This document shows positions 49,202-56,183 of a stretch of DNA of 56,183 nucleotides, one piece after another; the first letter of the stretch is position 1; the number at the start of each line of letters is the position of its first letter. The stretch covers positions 1 through 56,183 of IMG/VR virus record IMGVR_UViG_3300047562_000883, one strand, 5' to 3'. Made by a program: the position numbers and the translations under genes. Origin of the DNA: a virus. The notes beneath the pieces were generated by a model. It did not search any database. It had not been told where the DNA came from and saw nothing but the letters and a program-made list of their open reading frames with translations.

Positions 49202-49209
49202 TATAAATA
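49202..49209 (+). promoter_or_regulatory. Late promoter before the KxDG protein gene
   Basis: Exact TATAAATA overlapping the left arm of the hairpin at 49207-49244. Confidence 0.7.
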
Positions 49210-49244
49210 GTAGTATTCCACCAAAAAAGGTGATATACTACTAT
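49207..49244 (+). other. Long hairpin covering the start region of the KxDG gene
   Basis: ATAGTAGTAT (49207-49216) and ATACTACTAT (49235-49244) form a perfect 10-bp stem; inside it CACC / GGTG form a second stem around an A6 loop. The right arm ends one base before the ATG at 49246, and the only ribosome-site-like bases (AGGTG) lie inside the structure. It should strongly affect translation; a RegA- or gp43-type repressor or RNase processing could be involved. Confidence 0.65.
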
Positions 49245-49245
49245 T

Positions 49246-50448
49246 ATGGCAGTCAAAAATACACATTTAGAACATTTAGAAGACGAAATTATCAATAATG
49301 GTATTGATGGTGGTCGTGCCGCTATAAACTTTTTACAAGGTTTACGAGACATGATGAAAGGTAATTCCAATTCATCTGTCAATATGACTGTCAAATGGGA
49401 TGGTGCACCTGCAATCTTTTGTGGGAAACATCCTGAAACAGGTAATTTTTTTGTTGCAAAGAAATCTCTTTTCAATAAAGAACCGAAATTTTACACATCT
49501 GAACACGAAATCAATCAGGCATCTGAACTCTCTGGTCAATTAAAAGAGAAGTTTTTAACTGCATTTAAATATCTTTCAAGGTTGTCTTGGAATACCATAC
49601 TTCAAGGTGATCTAATGTACACCAACGATAAGAAAATGCAGAAAATAGATGGCAAATCTTATATTACTTTTCAACCTAATACTATACTATATGCAGTTGA
49701 TATAGAATCAGAGTTGGGTGGTCAAATTGCAAATTCACAAATGGGTATTGTGTTTCATACTACATACTCAGGTAGTACAATAGATTCTCTTTCTGCTTCA
49801 TTCGGTGCGAATATAAGTTCTTTAGGTCACAGTAAAGACATTTGGATAGATGATGCAACATACAGAGATGTTTCTGGAAGTTCTACATTAACTGCAAGAG
49901 ACACACTTGCACTTACACAAGAATTGACTGAAACGGGTAAAGCATTTCATGGTATTAAGAGACCAGATTTAGATAAGTTTCAAAAAATACAATCAGAGAT
50001 CGCAAAGAAAGGTATAGGTGCATCTTACAAAACTTATGTCAATTCACTTATTCGAGGTGGTGCCTACAAACCTACATTTGATGGTTATTTAAAACACTTT
50101 GAAAACTATTGGAGAGATATGGTAGTTGGCAAAGTAAAAACAGAAAAGACAAAACAAATTAAACAAGAGGTAGGTGAACAACTATATAATGAATTAAGAT
50201 CACTTAAAGTATTAATCACCAATCTTACAAAATTTATGGAACACTTAGTTATTGCAAAAGGTATTATTGTCAAAGGACTAAATCGTGTCAAATCAGTGGG
50301 TCATTTTGTTAAGACTGATACAGGTTTTAGAGTAACAAATCCAGAAGGATATGTTGCAATAGATACAAGTGGTAGAGCAGTTAAATTAGTAGATAGATTA
50401 GAGTTCAGTCAGGCAAACTTTAATGCCTCTAAGAATTGGGATAAGTAA
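49246..50448 (+). CDS. KxDG nucleotidyltransferase-like protein (DUF6267-like)
   Basis: 400 residues. Near residue 50 the segment TVKWDGAPAIFCG contains the K-x-D-G motif I of covalent nucleotidyltransferases (DNA/RNA ligases, capping enzymes), and FFVAKKSLFN and TILQGDLMYT resemble further motifs of that fold. Proteins of this kind are common but uncharacterised in T4-like cyanophages. It overlaps by one base a NadR-like nucleotidyltransferase/kinase, so the two may act in one pathway of nucleic-acid end repair or cofactor chemistry. Ligase activity is not proven by motifs alone. Confidence 0.65.
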   Translation: MAVKNTHLEHLEDEIINNGIDGGRAAINFLQGLRDMMKGNSNSSVNMTVKWDGAPAIFCGKHPETGNFFVAKKSLFNKEPKFYTSEHEINQASELSGQLKEKFLTAFKYLSRLSWNTILQGDLMYTNDKKMQKIDGKSYITFQPNTILYAVDIESELGGQIANSQMGIVFHTTYSGSTIDSLSASFGANISSLGHSKDIWIDDATYRDVSGSSTLTARDTLALTQELTETGKAFHGIKRPDLDKFQKIQSEIAKKGIGASYKTYVNSLIRGGAYKPTFDGYLKHFENYWRDMVVGKVKTEKTKQIKQEVGEQLYNELRSLKVLITNLTKFMEHLVIAKGIIVKGLNRVKSVGHFVKTDTGFRVTNPEGYVAIDTSGRAVKLVDRLEFSQANFNASKNWDK

Positions 50449-51746
50449 TGAAAAATTTAAAAGACTTTTTAAAAGAACAGAAACTAAAGGGTGCAGTCTT
50501 CACATTTGGTAGATTTAATCCTCCAACTATTGGGCATGAGAAACTTGTTGACAAACTAAACAGTGTCGCAGGATCATTTGGTGGTGACCCAATTCTATTT
50601 GCATCACACTCAAACGATAAGATGAAGAATCCATTAGCACATAGAGATAAGATCAAGTATCTCAAAGCATTCTTTGGTCGTAAAGTCAAGGTGATGGATG
50701 TAGATGCAAGACAAGTATTTCAGATTCTAGTATTCTTATACGATCAAGGTTATAGAAGACTAGGTATGGTTGTAGGTTCTGATAGAGTCAGAGAATTTGA
50801 TACCATTATCAAAAAGTATAACTCAGTAAAAGGTCGTCATGGTTTTTATAAGTTCGAAGATATACAAGTAGTATCTGCTGGTGAAAGAGATCCAGATGCA
50901 GATGATGTATCAGGAATGTCAGCATCTAAGATGAGAGAATATGCTGAGAAAGGCGATTTCGAGTCATTCAAAAAAGGTGTACCTTCTCAAGGCAAAAATC
51001 AAGCAGAAAAACTTTATAAAGACATTCGTAGGGGTATGGGTATCATGGAAAATACTCTACCTGATTACATGATAAAAGATTTGATTACTGAGGGCGTATA
51101 CGATCCAGGTATTTTCAAAGCAGTTTTCCTAATGGGTGGGCCAGGCAGTGGTAAATCAGCAGTTGTAAAACAGTTGAACTTCAATGCATTAGGATTGAAA
51201 TTAGTCAACAGTGATAGTGCATTTGAAAGAGGACTAAAGAAGGCAGGACTATCATTAGACCTACGAACATTAGATGCAAATGTAAGAGATAAAATTCGTA
51301 ATAGAGCAAAACAAACCACACTTGCAGGTCTAGAAGGATACATTCAGGGTAGACTAGGATTGGTATTTGACACAACATCTGCAAAGGCAAGTAAGATATT
51401 AGACTATAAGAAGATGTTGGACAATCTTGGTTACGAATACAAGATGGTGTATGTAAACACATCACTTGAGTTTGCACAACAGAGAAATGCAGAACGAGCT
51501 CGTAAACTACCTGATGTAGTTGTAAAGTCAGACCATGAAAAAGTACAACAAAATGTAGAAATGTTTAGAAGAGTTTTTGGTAATGATTTTATAGAAATCA
51601 AAAATAATGATACATTTCAAGCATTACAGAAGAAGGCATCATCATTATACAGTGGTATGATGACTTGGGTGTCTAGATTTCCTAGTAACAAACTTGCAAC
51701 TCAGTGGAGAGAGATCGAGTTGCTGAAGAAACAACAAAACACATAA
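50448..51746 (+). CDS. NadR-like nucleotidyltransferase/P-loop kinase fusion
   Basis: 432 residues. The N-terminal half is an HxGH-superfamily nucleotidyltransferase: FTFGRFNPPTIGHEKL (residues 18-33), GMVVGSDRVREF, and SGMSASKMREYAEKGD (residues 155-170) as the ISSTxxR-like motif. The C-terminal half is a P-loop kinase: FLMGGPGSGKSAVV (residues 227-240) and a later VFDTTSAKASK. The domain order recalls NadR, which joins NMN adenylyltransferase to ribosylnicotinamide kinase, and also phage polynucleotide-repair enzymes. The start MKNLKDFLKE is capsid-targeting-like. It overlaps the KxDG protein gene by one base. Confidence 0.75.
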   Translation: MKNLKDFLKEQKLKGAVFTFGRFNPPTIGHEKLVDKLNSVAGSFGGDPILFASHSNDKMKNPLAHRDKIKYLKAFFGRKVKVMDVDARQVFQILVFLYDQGYRRLGMVVGSDRVREFDTIIKKYNSVKGRHGFYKFEDIQVVSAGERDPDADDVSGMSASKMREYAEKGDFESFKKGVPSQGKNQAEKLYKDIRRGMGIMENTLPDYMIKDLITEGVYDPGIFKAVFLMGGPGSGKSAVVKQLNFNALGLKLVNSDSAFERGLKKAGLSLDLRTLDANVRDKIRNRAKQTTLAGLEGYIQGRLGLVFDTTSAKASKILDYKKMLDNLGYEYKMVYVNTSLEFAQQRNAERARKLPDVVVKSDHEKVQQNVEMFRRVFGNDFIEIKNNDTFQALQKKASSLYSGMMTWVSRFPSNKLATQWREIELLKKQQNT

Positions 51747-51749
51747 ATA
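51742..51749 (+). promoter_or_regulatory. Late promoter variant CATAAATA
   Basis: CATAAATA overlapping the stop of the NadR-like gene, five bases before the ATG at 51755; the same octamer and gap are found before the gene at 19386. Confidence 0.58.
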
Positions 51750-51754
51750 GTATT

Positions 51755-53290
51755 ATGGACTTTATAGAACAACTAAAAATAGAAAGATTGCTTGAAAAGA
51801 AAGTCAATCAAGACAAAGAAATCAAAGACCGAGACGGTACTCAACCTGCGAAATACTATGCAAAAGATGCCGAAGGTGATGATATGGCAAAGTCCACTAA
51901 ACAGGATCGTGCTAGACACTTTGAGAAAGGCGCAGAGAAAGACGATAACGATCCTTCTGCATACAAACCAGCACCAGGCGATGCTCAGGCAAAAACAAAA
52001 CCCTCACAACATACTAAGAAATTCAAAAAGATGTTTGGTGAAGATGCAGTTGCAGCTGCCAAACTAAAGGCAAAACAAGCAGATGAAGCTGAAAGACTCA
52101 AACTAAAACAAGAGAGAGAAGCAGAAGCACTAAAAGATCGCCACGATAGAGAAAACGAAAGACAAAAAAAGAGAGACGAGTCAGAAAAAGAAAAAGAGGC
52201 AATCGAAAAACAAAGACAGTCACAATCAGAAGATACATTACCTGATATAGATGTAGATGCAATCTTAGAAAAGGCAGAGTCAGAAGCACAACAAAAACTC
52301 ATGGGCATGGCACTTGCATATAAAAGAGGTGAAATGAAAGATGCACCTGAGAAAGTCAAAGAACTTGCAAAGTCTATGTCAGAGAAAGACTTAGAAGATT
52401 TTGCAAAGACAAAACATAGTGAAGTGCCTGCAAAGAAAGAAGAGATAGAAGAAGAATCTGCCGCTGATGCTTCACTAAAGAAAAAGGCAGACAAAACAGG
52501 TATTGATTTTGGCATATTGAAACAAGTTTACAACAGAGGTGTTGCAGCTTGGAGAACTGGTCATAGACCAGGTACCACACCAGAGCAGTGGGGACATGCA
52601 AGAGTAAATTCTTTTGTAACTAAGTCTTCAGGCACATGGGGTAAAGCAGATGCTGACCTTGCCAGAAAAGTACAAGGCAAGAAAGAACAAGTCGAAGAAG
52701 GCATGATGGTTGCCAGAACACATGAAATTATTGATACAGTTCTAAACAGAGTAAGAGAGAAACTTACTAAAGAATATAGATCAAATCCTGAAAAAGGTAT
52801 CAATCTTCTACAATCATTTGCAAAAATGATGAACTTTACTGTATCAAATAAAGCACAGAAAGATGGCTATCTGTTTCTAAAAATGGGTGATGAACTTACT
52901 GAAGGTAAAATGGGAGACATCTTCTACCATTTACAAAACGGTGACAGTGCAGAGACTATCGCTAAGTCTTGTAAGATATCAGTTCAAGTTGCAAAGGGTT
53001 TCATAGATGATTTCAAAAAACATTATCCAAGAGAATACAAACAAGTCTATGAAACATTTACTGAAGGTGCAAGAGAAAGAATTCTAAATCGTTTCTATGA
53101 TAAACTAGGCATTGATCAACAAACACACGACTTCATTCTACAGAAAGACAAAGAATGGGGAGAAAAAAGACTCAAAGCAATCAAATCACCTGACGGTCTT
53201 GAAGCACTTATGAAAGTAGACCAAGAGATCGAAAGAGAAAAGTCAGCACTTATCAGACAAGGTAAGTATGTCAAATATTGGGAAAAGTAG
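51755..53290 (+). CDS. Large charged coiled-coil protein with DUF5824-like domain
   Basis: 511 residues from the ATG at 51755; an upstream frame start at 51704 would lie inside the previous gene. The N-terminal third is highly charged and helical, with heptad-like runs (RLKLKQEREAEALKDRHDRE). Around residues 260-315 lies GIDFGILKQVYNRGVAAWRT followed by GHRPGTTPEQWGHARVNSFV, a domain common in T4-like cyanophages and marine phages (DUF5824-like). The start MDFIEQLKIERLLE has L-x-E sites suitable for gp21. Probably an internal head or injected protein; not proven. Confidence 0.62.
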   Translation: MDFIEQLKIERLLEKKVNQDKEIKDRDGTQPAKYYAKDAEGDDMAKSTKQDRARHFEKGAEKDDNDPSAYKPAPGDAQAKTKPSQHTKKFKKMFGEDAVAAAKLKAKQADEAERLKLKQEREAEALKDRHDRENERQKKRDESEKEKEAIEKQRQSQSEDTLPDIDVDAILEKAESEAQQKLMGMALAYKRGEMKDAPEKVKELAKSMSEKDLEDFAKTKHSEVPAKKEEIEEESAADASLKKKADKTGIDFGILKQVYNRGVAAWRTGHRPGTTPEQWGHARVNSFVTKSSGTWGKADADLARKVQGKKEQVEEGMMVARTHEIIDTVLNRVREKLTKEYRSNPEKGINLLQSFAKMMNFTVSNKAQKDGYLFLKMGDELTEGKMGDIFYHLQNGDSAETIAKSCKISVQVAKGFIDDFKKHYPREYKQVYETFTEGARERILNRFYDKLGIDQQTHDFILQKDKEWGEKRLKAIKSPDGLEALMKVDQEIEREKSALIRQGKYVKYWEK

Positions 53291-53293
53291 ATT

Positions 53294-53533
53294 ATGAATA
53301 AACTAGGAAAAGGAAACTTTACAGACAACGGAGTACACGAACAAGGTACAGACGAAACACGAATTGCATATCAGAACGATACACCAGGTCAAGCAGTTGA
53401 TCAATTTATCAAAGAAAGAGAAAAGGCATTCCACGAACAGAAAGAACAAAAGAAGAAGCATTTTTCTCAAATCTTTCAGAATCCTCTCAAAGGTTTTCCA
53501 TACAACGAAGAGATCGAAGTAAAAGAACTATAA
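53294..53533 (+). CDS. Small charged phage protein, unknown function
   Basis: 79 residues three bases after the previous stop, no ribosome site. Polar N-terminus (NKLGKGNFTDNGVHEQGTDE) and a basic helical part (QFIKEREKAFHEQKEQKKKH), then QNPLKGFPYNEE. Similar small proteins occur next to structural genes in marine T4-like phages. No known domain. Confidence 0.58.
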   Translation: MNKLGKGNFTDNGVHEQGTDETRIAYQNDTPGQAVDQFIKEREKAFHEQKEQKKKHFSQIFQNPLKGFPYNEEIEVKEL

Positions 53534-53536
53534 AAA

Positions 53537-54346
53537 ATGGCACAGTGGAATAAGGACAGTCAGAGTTATCTGAATAATAACAAGACACTATTTGAGATAG
53601 TTGGTCTTGCAGATAAAGACGGAAACATCATCAATACATTTGGTGCTGCTTCTAATGTGCCTCTTTCCAATGGTGATATTGCAGGTTATTCTCATGTACA
53701 TAAGTTTGGTAAGAATCCTGATCTTGCAAATGGTACTGTAGAGACTATATGGGATGGATCAGTTATCTATCCATGGGCAACATGGGATGCAGGTGCATCA
53801 CTTGTATATCTAAAATCAACCACATCAGATACACAGAATGTATTTGTGCAAGGTCTAAACCAAGATTGGGAACTCACCTCAGAAACAGTAACACTTACAG
53901 GAACAACTGCTGTTGCAACTCAGAATACTTATAGAAGAGTATTCAGAATGTATAATCAAGGAACAACAAACTTTGCAGGAGATATTACTGCACACTACGG
54001 TTCAGGAACAGGAACAGTCGTTGCAAAAATGTTGAATGGATATAATCAGACACTTATGTGTGTCTATACAGTTCCAGCAGGTTATACTGCATTTCTAACA
54101 GATATGGAATTTTCATCACCAAAGAATGCAGAACTTAGATTAGAATTATTTGTTAGACCATTCAATAATGTGTTCAGAATTCAACATGCTGGTTCTGCAT
54201 ACGGTAGTCAATACGAGAAGAACATGGATGTACCTCTGAAAATAACAGAGAAGTCAGATATTGATCTAAGAGCATTGGCAGGAACAGGTGGTGTTGATGC
54301 ATCTGCATCATTCAATCTTATTTTAGTAGACAATACATACTTGTAA
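53537..54346 (+). CDS. Virion structural protein, conserved in marine phages
   Basis: 269 residues, beta-rich, no signal peptide. The segment HVHKFGKNPDLANGTVETIW followed by DGSVIYPWATWDAGASLVYL matches a structural protein found in many marine podo- and myoviruses (V-x-KFG-x-N-x-D-…-ETIW). The rest consists of short strands (TVTLTGTTAVATQNTYRRVF; LRLELFVRPFNNVFRIQHAG). Likely a tail- or head-surface component. It overlaps the next gene by one base. Confidence 0.7.
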   Translation: MAQWNKDSQSYLNNNKTLFEIVGLADKDGNIINTFGAASNVPLSNGDIAGYSHVHKFGKNPDLANGTVETIWDGSVIYPWATWDAGASLVYLKSTTSDTQNVFVQGLNQDWELTSETVTLTGTTAVATQNTYRRVFRMYNQGTTNFAGDITAHYGSGTGTVVAKMLNGYNQTLMCVYTVPAGYTAFLTDMEFSSPKNAELRLELFVRPFNNVFRIQHAGSAYGSQYEKNMDVPLKITEKSDIDLRALAGTGGVDASASFNLILVDNTYL

Positions 54347-54705
54347 TGAATTTATGTTTGTCATGTGGTTTATGTTGCAACGGATTTCTATTTGGAAGTT
54401 TTCCAGTAACAAAAGAAGAGTTTATACCTTTTATTGAACTAAACCCAAAGACAAAAGAAACAGAAAATGGGTTGAATGTTTCACAACCTTGTGTACAATG
54501 GATAAGAGATAAAGGTTGCAATATATATGATAAAAGACCTAGTGTTTGTAGAAAATATAAATGTGAAGTCCTACTGAAATATGAAAACAAAGACATTACA
54601 TACGAAGAGGCACTAGAAAAAATAAACCATGTAAAGAGAGAAAAACTCTTACACTTTAGAAATAAAGAAAAATTATCAAAACTATTAGAAGATTTTCTAG
54701 AATGA
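54346..54705 (+). CDS. YkgJ-like CxxCxxCC metal-binding protein
   Basis: 119 residues. The N-terminus MNLCLSCGLCCNG has the Cys cluster of YkgJ-type proteins, thought to bind zinc or an iron-sulfur centre; further Cys residues follow in QPCVQW, KGCNIYDKRPSVCRKYKC. The C-terminal 50 residues are charged helix. Function of the family is unclear; phage copies are often seen near virion and modification genes. Overlaps both neighbours. Confidence 0.8.
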   Translation: MNLCLSCGLCCNGFLFGSFPVTKEEFIPFIELNPKTKETENGLNVSQPCVQWIRDKGCNIYDKRPSVCRKYKCEVLLKYENKDITYEEALEKINHVKREKLLHFRNKEKLSKLLEDFLE

Positions 54706-55232
54706 AGACACTAAAAGAAATAACTATAGACGAAACTATTGCACAATTGCAAGAGTCTAATACCAATATCTTAGACAATCCTTTTCGTCTAGGTTCTCTA
54801 ATGTACTTTGAGATCATCAAAGAAGCACGCCGACTTGTATCTGAGGGTCGGTACACACTCACAGAAGTTGACAAACAAATACTTGAAACTGATATAGGAG
54901 AATTCGAAATCTATGAGGGAGAAATTGTTCCTTTGGATTGCCCTTTCGCAATCTATGAAGAAGATGATGTGGAACTTAACACACCAAAGAGAGGTGGTCC
55001 TAAGAAGTATTATGTCTATGTCAAAGACGGAGATAAAATCAAAAAAGTCACATGGGGAGACACAACAGGTCTCAAAGTGAAAATTGACGATCCAGAGGCA
55101 AGAAAATCATTTGCCGCTAGACACAAATGTGATCAAGCAAAAGACAAAACAAAGGCAAGTTATTGGGCGTGTAGACTCCCATATTACGCCAAGCAGTTAG
55201 GACTAAGTGGCGGAGGATCATTTTTTTGGTAA
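54702..55232 (+). CDS. Conserved marine phage protein with capsid-targeting-like start
   Basis: 176 residues. The C-terminus, AARHKCDQAKDKTKASYWAC followed by RLPYYAKQLGLSGGGSFFW, is a conserved ending seen in marine T4-like phages (DUF5872-like), with two Cys and a terminal aromatic tail. The N-terminus MKTLKEITIDE resembles the capsid-targeting tag, with I-D-E as possible gp21 site. The middle has KKYYVYVKDGDKIKKVTWGD. A virion-internal protein is the best inference. Confidence 0.6.
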   Translation: MKTLKEITIDETIAQLQESNTNILDNPFRLGSLMYFEIIKEARRLVSEGRYTLTEVDKQILETDIGEFEIYEGEIVPLDCPFAIYEEDDVELNTPKRGGPKKYYVYVKDGDKIKKVTWGDTTGLKVKIDDPEARKSFAARHKCDQAKDKTKASYWACRLPYYAKQLGLSGGGSFFW

Positions 55233-55235
55233 AGT

Positions 55236-55257
55236 TCTTTTGGTAAGCACCAAAAGA
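55236..55257 (+). other. Perfect 9-bp hairpin before the NUMOD3 gene
   Basis: TCTTTTGGT and ACCAAAAGA form a perfect stem with an AAGC loop, immediately followed by a late promoter variant and the NUMOD3 gene. There is no T-run after it. In T4, hairpins of this kind near homing endonuclease genes hide early ribosome sites; here the gene start lies 14 bases downstream. Confidence 0.6.
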
Positions 55258-55258
55258 A

Positions 55259-55266
55259 ACTAAATA
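55259..55266 (+). promoter_or_regulatory. Late promoter variant ACTAAATA
   Basis: ACTAAATA (two mismatches to TATAAATA) five bases before the ATG at 55272, the same five-base gap seen at 19386 and 51755. Confidence 0.42.
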
Positions 55267-55271
55267 CCAAT

Positions 55272-55724
55272 ATGGACAATTTATATAAGTATATAATAGA
55301 TGATGAAATAACTACAAGTATTTCAGAGTTCTGTAAAGATAGACCAAGTACTGAACTAACAGGTTTTAATTATAGATCAGTACAGAGTAACATGATGAAA
55401 GGTGATAATAACCCAATGGCAAATCCAAAGGTTAGAGAAACACATAGACAAGTGGTGAAGTCCAAAGAATATAGAAAGAAATTAAGTGAAGCATTGATGG
55501 GTCATAAAAAAAGTAATACTGAAAACATGAAAGGACCTAAAAGTGAATCTCACAAAAGTAGTATGAGTAGGGCAGCACTAAATAGACCTAGAACAACTTG
55601 TGATAAATGTGGTCAAGATTATACAAAAGCGAATTTTAAGAAACATTATAACTCTTGTAAAGGTTACAAACAAGCACAATACAAGAAGTGTGATGATGGT
55701 ATTGTTAGGAGAGTAATATTATGA
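55272..55724 (+). CDS. NUMOD3-type homing-endonuclease-like DNA-binding protein
   Basis: 150 residues. NUMOD3-type motifs recur: KGDNNPMANPKVRETHRQ, KKLSEALMGHKKS and NMKGPKSESHKSSMSRAA. A C-terminal zinc finger reads TCDKCGQDY…FKKHYNSCKG. These are the DNA-binding parts of phage GIY-YIG and HNH homing endonucleases, but no GIY-YIG or HNH catalytic core is visible, so it may be a truncated or repurposed element. It is bounded by a hairpin and overlaps the next gene by four bases. Confidence 0.72.
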   Translation: MDNLYKYIIDDEITTSISEFCKDRPSTELTGFNYRSVQSNMMKGDNNPMANPKVRETHRQVVKSKEYRKKLSEALMGHKKSNTENMKGPKSESHKSSMSRAALNRPRTTCDKCGQDYTKANFKKHYNSCKGYKQAQYKKCDDGIVRRVIL

Positions 55725-55990
55725 GAAAAGTGATACATGAATATTGGAGTAGGAAACTAAATCGTTCTGCTGTTGTTATTGATACAGCAAAAGGATTTGA
55801 AGTTGAGTTATACGAAAATGGCGCTATAGCAGAAATAAGAAGACTGCATGAACACTCTGAATCATATGCAGAGTCTTGTGCTGAGAATTTTTGTGATGGT
55901 ATGTTTAATGCAGTTCCCAATCCAAATGATGTTGGTTATTATGGTTACAACGAGAAAACAGATAACTTTTATCCAGAATTAGATGACTAG
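55721..55990 (+). CDS. Conserved phage protein, unknown function
   Basis: 89 residues overlapping the NUMOD3 gene by four bases. Beta strands at the start (RSAVVIDTAKGFEVELYENG) and an acidic C-terminus with aromatic residues (DVGYYGYNEKTDNFYPELDD). Similar short proteins are found in T4-like cyanophages. No known domain. Confidence 0.58.
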   Translation: MRKVIHEYWSRKLNRSAVVIDTAKGFEVELYENGAIAEIRRLHEHSESYAESCAENFCDGMFNAVPNPNDVGYYGYNEKTDNFYPELDD

Positions 55991-56183
55991 ACCGTATACA
56001 GAAAGGTATTATAACCAAGAGGGTACAGATAGACCTTACATAGTAAGAGAGTTTGATATCAATGTAGCAGATGATGAATTGATCTGGCACAAAGACAAAA
56101 ACTTTCGTAGTGTAACTGTACTATCAGGAACAGGGTGGAAACTTCAAATGGATGATGAGTTACCAGAAGAATTAGTTGTTGGA
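55983..56183 (+). CDS. Cupin-like small protein (partial, runs off the window)
   Basis: 67 codons are visible before the window ends; no stop is reached. The ATG at 55983 overlaps the previous gene by 8 bases. DDELIWHKDKNFRSVTVLSG followed by TGWKLQMDDELPEELVVG has the strand and loop pattern of a small cupin-type barrel seen in T4-like cyanophages, including the W-H-x-D segment. The distal half with the other metal ligands is missing from the window. Confidence 0.6.
   Translation, partial: MTRPYTERYYNQEGTDRPYIVREFDINVADDELIWHKDKNFRSVTVLSGTGWKLQMDDELPEELVVG

Noticed and set aside
51985-52515. A 176-codon open frame on the minus strand
   Set aside because: It lies opposite the charged coiled-coil part of the gene at 51755-53290. 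Its serine/phenylalanine-rich product is the usual mirror of Glu/Lys-rich coding DNA, and it has no ribosome site.
55236-55257. The 9-bp hairpin as an intrinsic terminator
   Set aside because: The stem is perfect but is followed by AAC and a late promoter-like octamer, not by a T-run.
1-56183. tRNA genes, CRISPR arrays, insertion sequences, integrase or attachment sites
   Set aside because: I looked for cloverleaf-like T-arm sequences, regular repeat-spacer patterns, terminal inverted repeats with transposase frames, and integrase motifs, and found none that were convincing. A tRNA-scanning program would settle the tRNA question.

Overview
The window is one continuous, AT-rich stretch of a T4-like myovirus genome. 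Every convincing gene is on the + strand, packed head to tail, often with 1-8 base stop/start overlaps. The T4 core genes recognised from the sequence are 14 (partial), 15, 16, 17, 18, 19, 20, a 67/68-position pair, 21, 22, 23, uvsY, uvsW, 55, 47, 46, 45, 44, 62, regA, lysozyme, 43, uvsX and 41. Low GC together with Hsp20, peptide deformylase, CobS/CobT-like proteins, several 2OG-Fe(II) oxygenases, DUF3310 and DUF5824-like proteins points to a marine virus. The curli genes suggest the HTVC008M-like pelagiphage or methylophage (SAR11/OM43) branch; that placement comes from memory and could not be tested here. No tRNA, CRISPR array, insertion sequence or integrase was seen.

Layout. Bases 1-11.5 kb hold the neck, tail, packaging and head module (14 to 23), closed by a strong terminator. 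Bases 11.6-22.4 kb hold recombination and late-transcription genes (uvsY, uvsW, sigma factor 55, 47/46), a peptide deformylase, three oxygenase-type genes and a cluster of tiny membrane proteins. Bases 22.4-26.9 kb hold a CobT-like metalloprotease/VWA protein and a CobS-like AAA+ ATPase, with a family of near-identical sigma70-type promoters. Bases 26.9-29.8 kb hold the sliding clamp, clamp loader and RegA. Bases 29.8-37.2 kb are the most unusual part: two paired membrane proteins, CsgF, CsgG, two secreted curlin-like repeat proteins, a FecR-domain protein, a CHASE2-class III cyclase and a DUF5658-like protein, in one tight array behind a terminator plus late promoter. Bases 37.2-40.6 kb carry Hsp20, a peroxiredoxin, a DruA-like DUF4338 protein and the endolysin. 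Bases 40.6-48.6 kb carry DNA polymerase, small membrane proteins, a lipoprotein with a possible -1 frameshift, a thermonuclease, UvsX, helicase 41 and a second DUF4338-like protein. Bases 48.6-56.2 kb carry a KxDG nucleotidyltransferase-like protein, a NadR-like nucleotidyltransferase/kinase fusion, virion-associated proteins, a CxxC protein, a NUMOD3 homing-endonuclease-like protein and a truncated cupin-like gene.

Regulation visible in the sequence. Many TATAAATA-type late promoters match the phage's own sigma factor gp55. Several sigma70-like TTGACA promoters place an AUG exactly seven bases after the -10 box, implying leaderless mRNAs for gp43, the CobT-like gene and perhaps uvsY and gp55. 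Hairpins sit on the start regions of genes 44 and 43, the two genes whose T4 counterparts are translationally controlled. The strongest candidate for an unusual system is the phage-borne curli-type secretion and amyloid locus coupled to a FecR protein and a predicted membrane adenylate cyclase.
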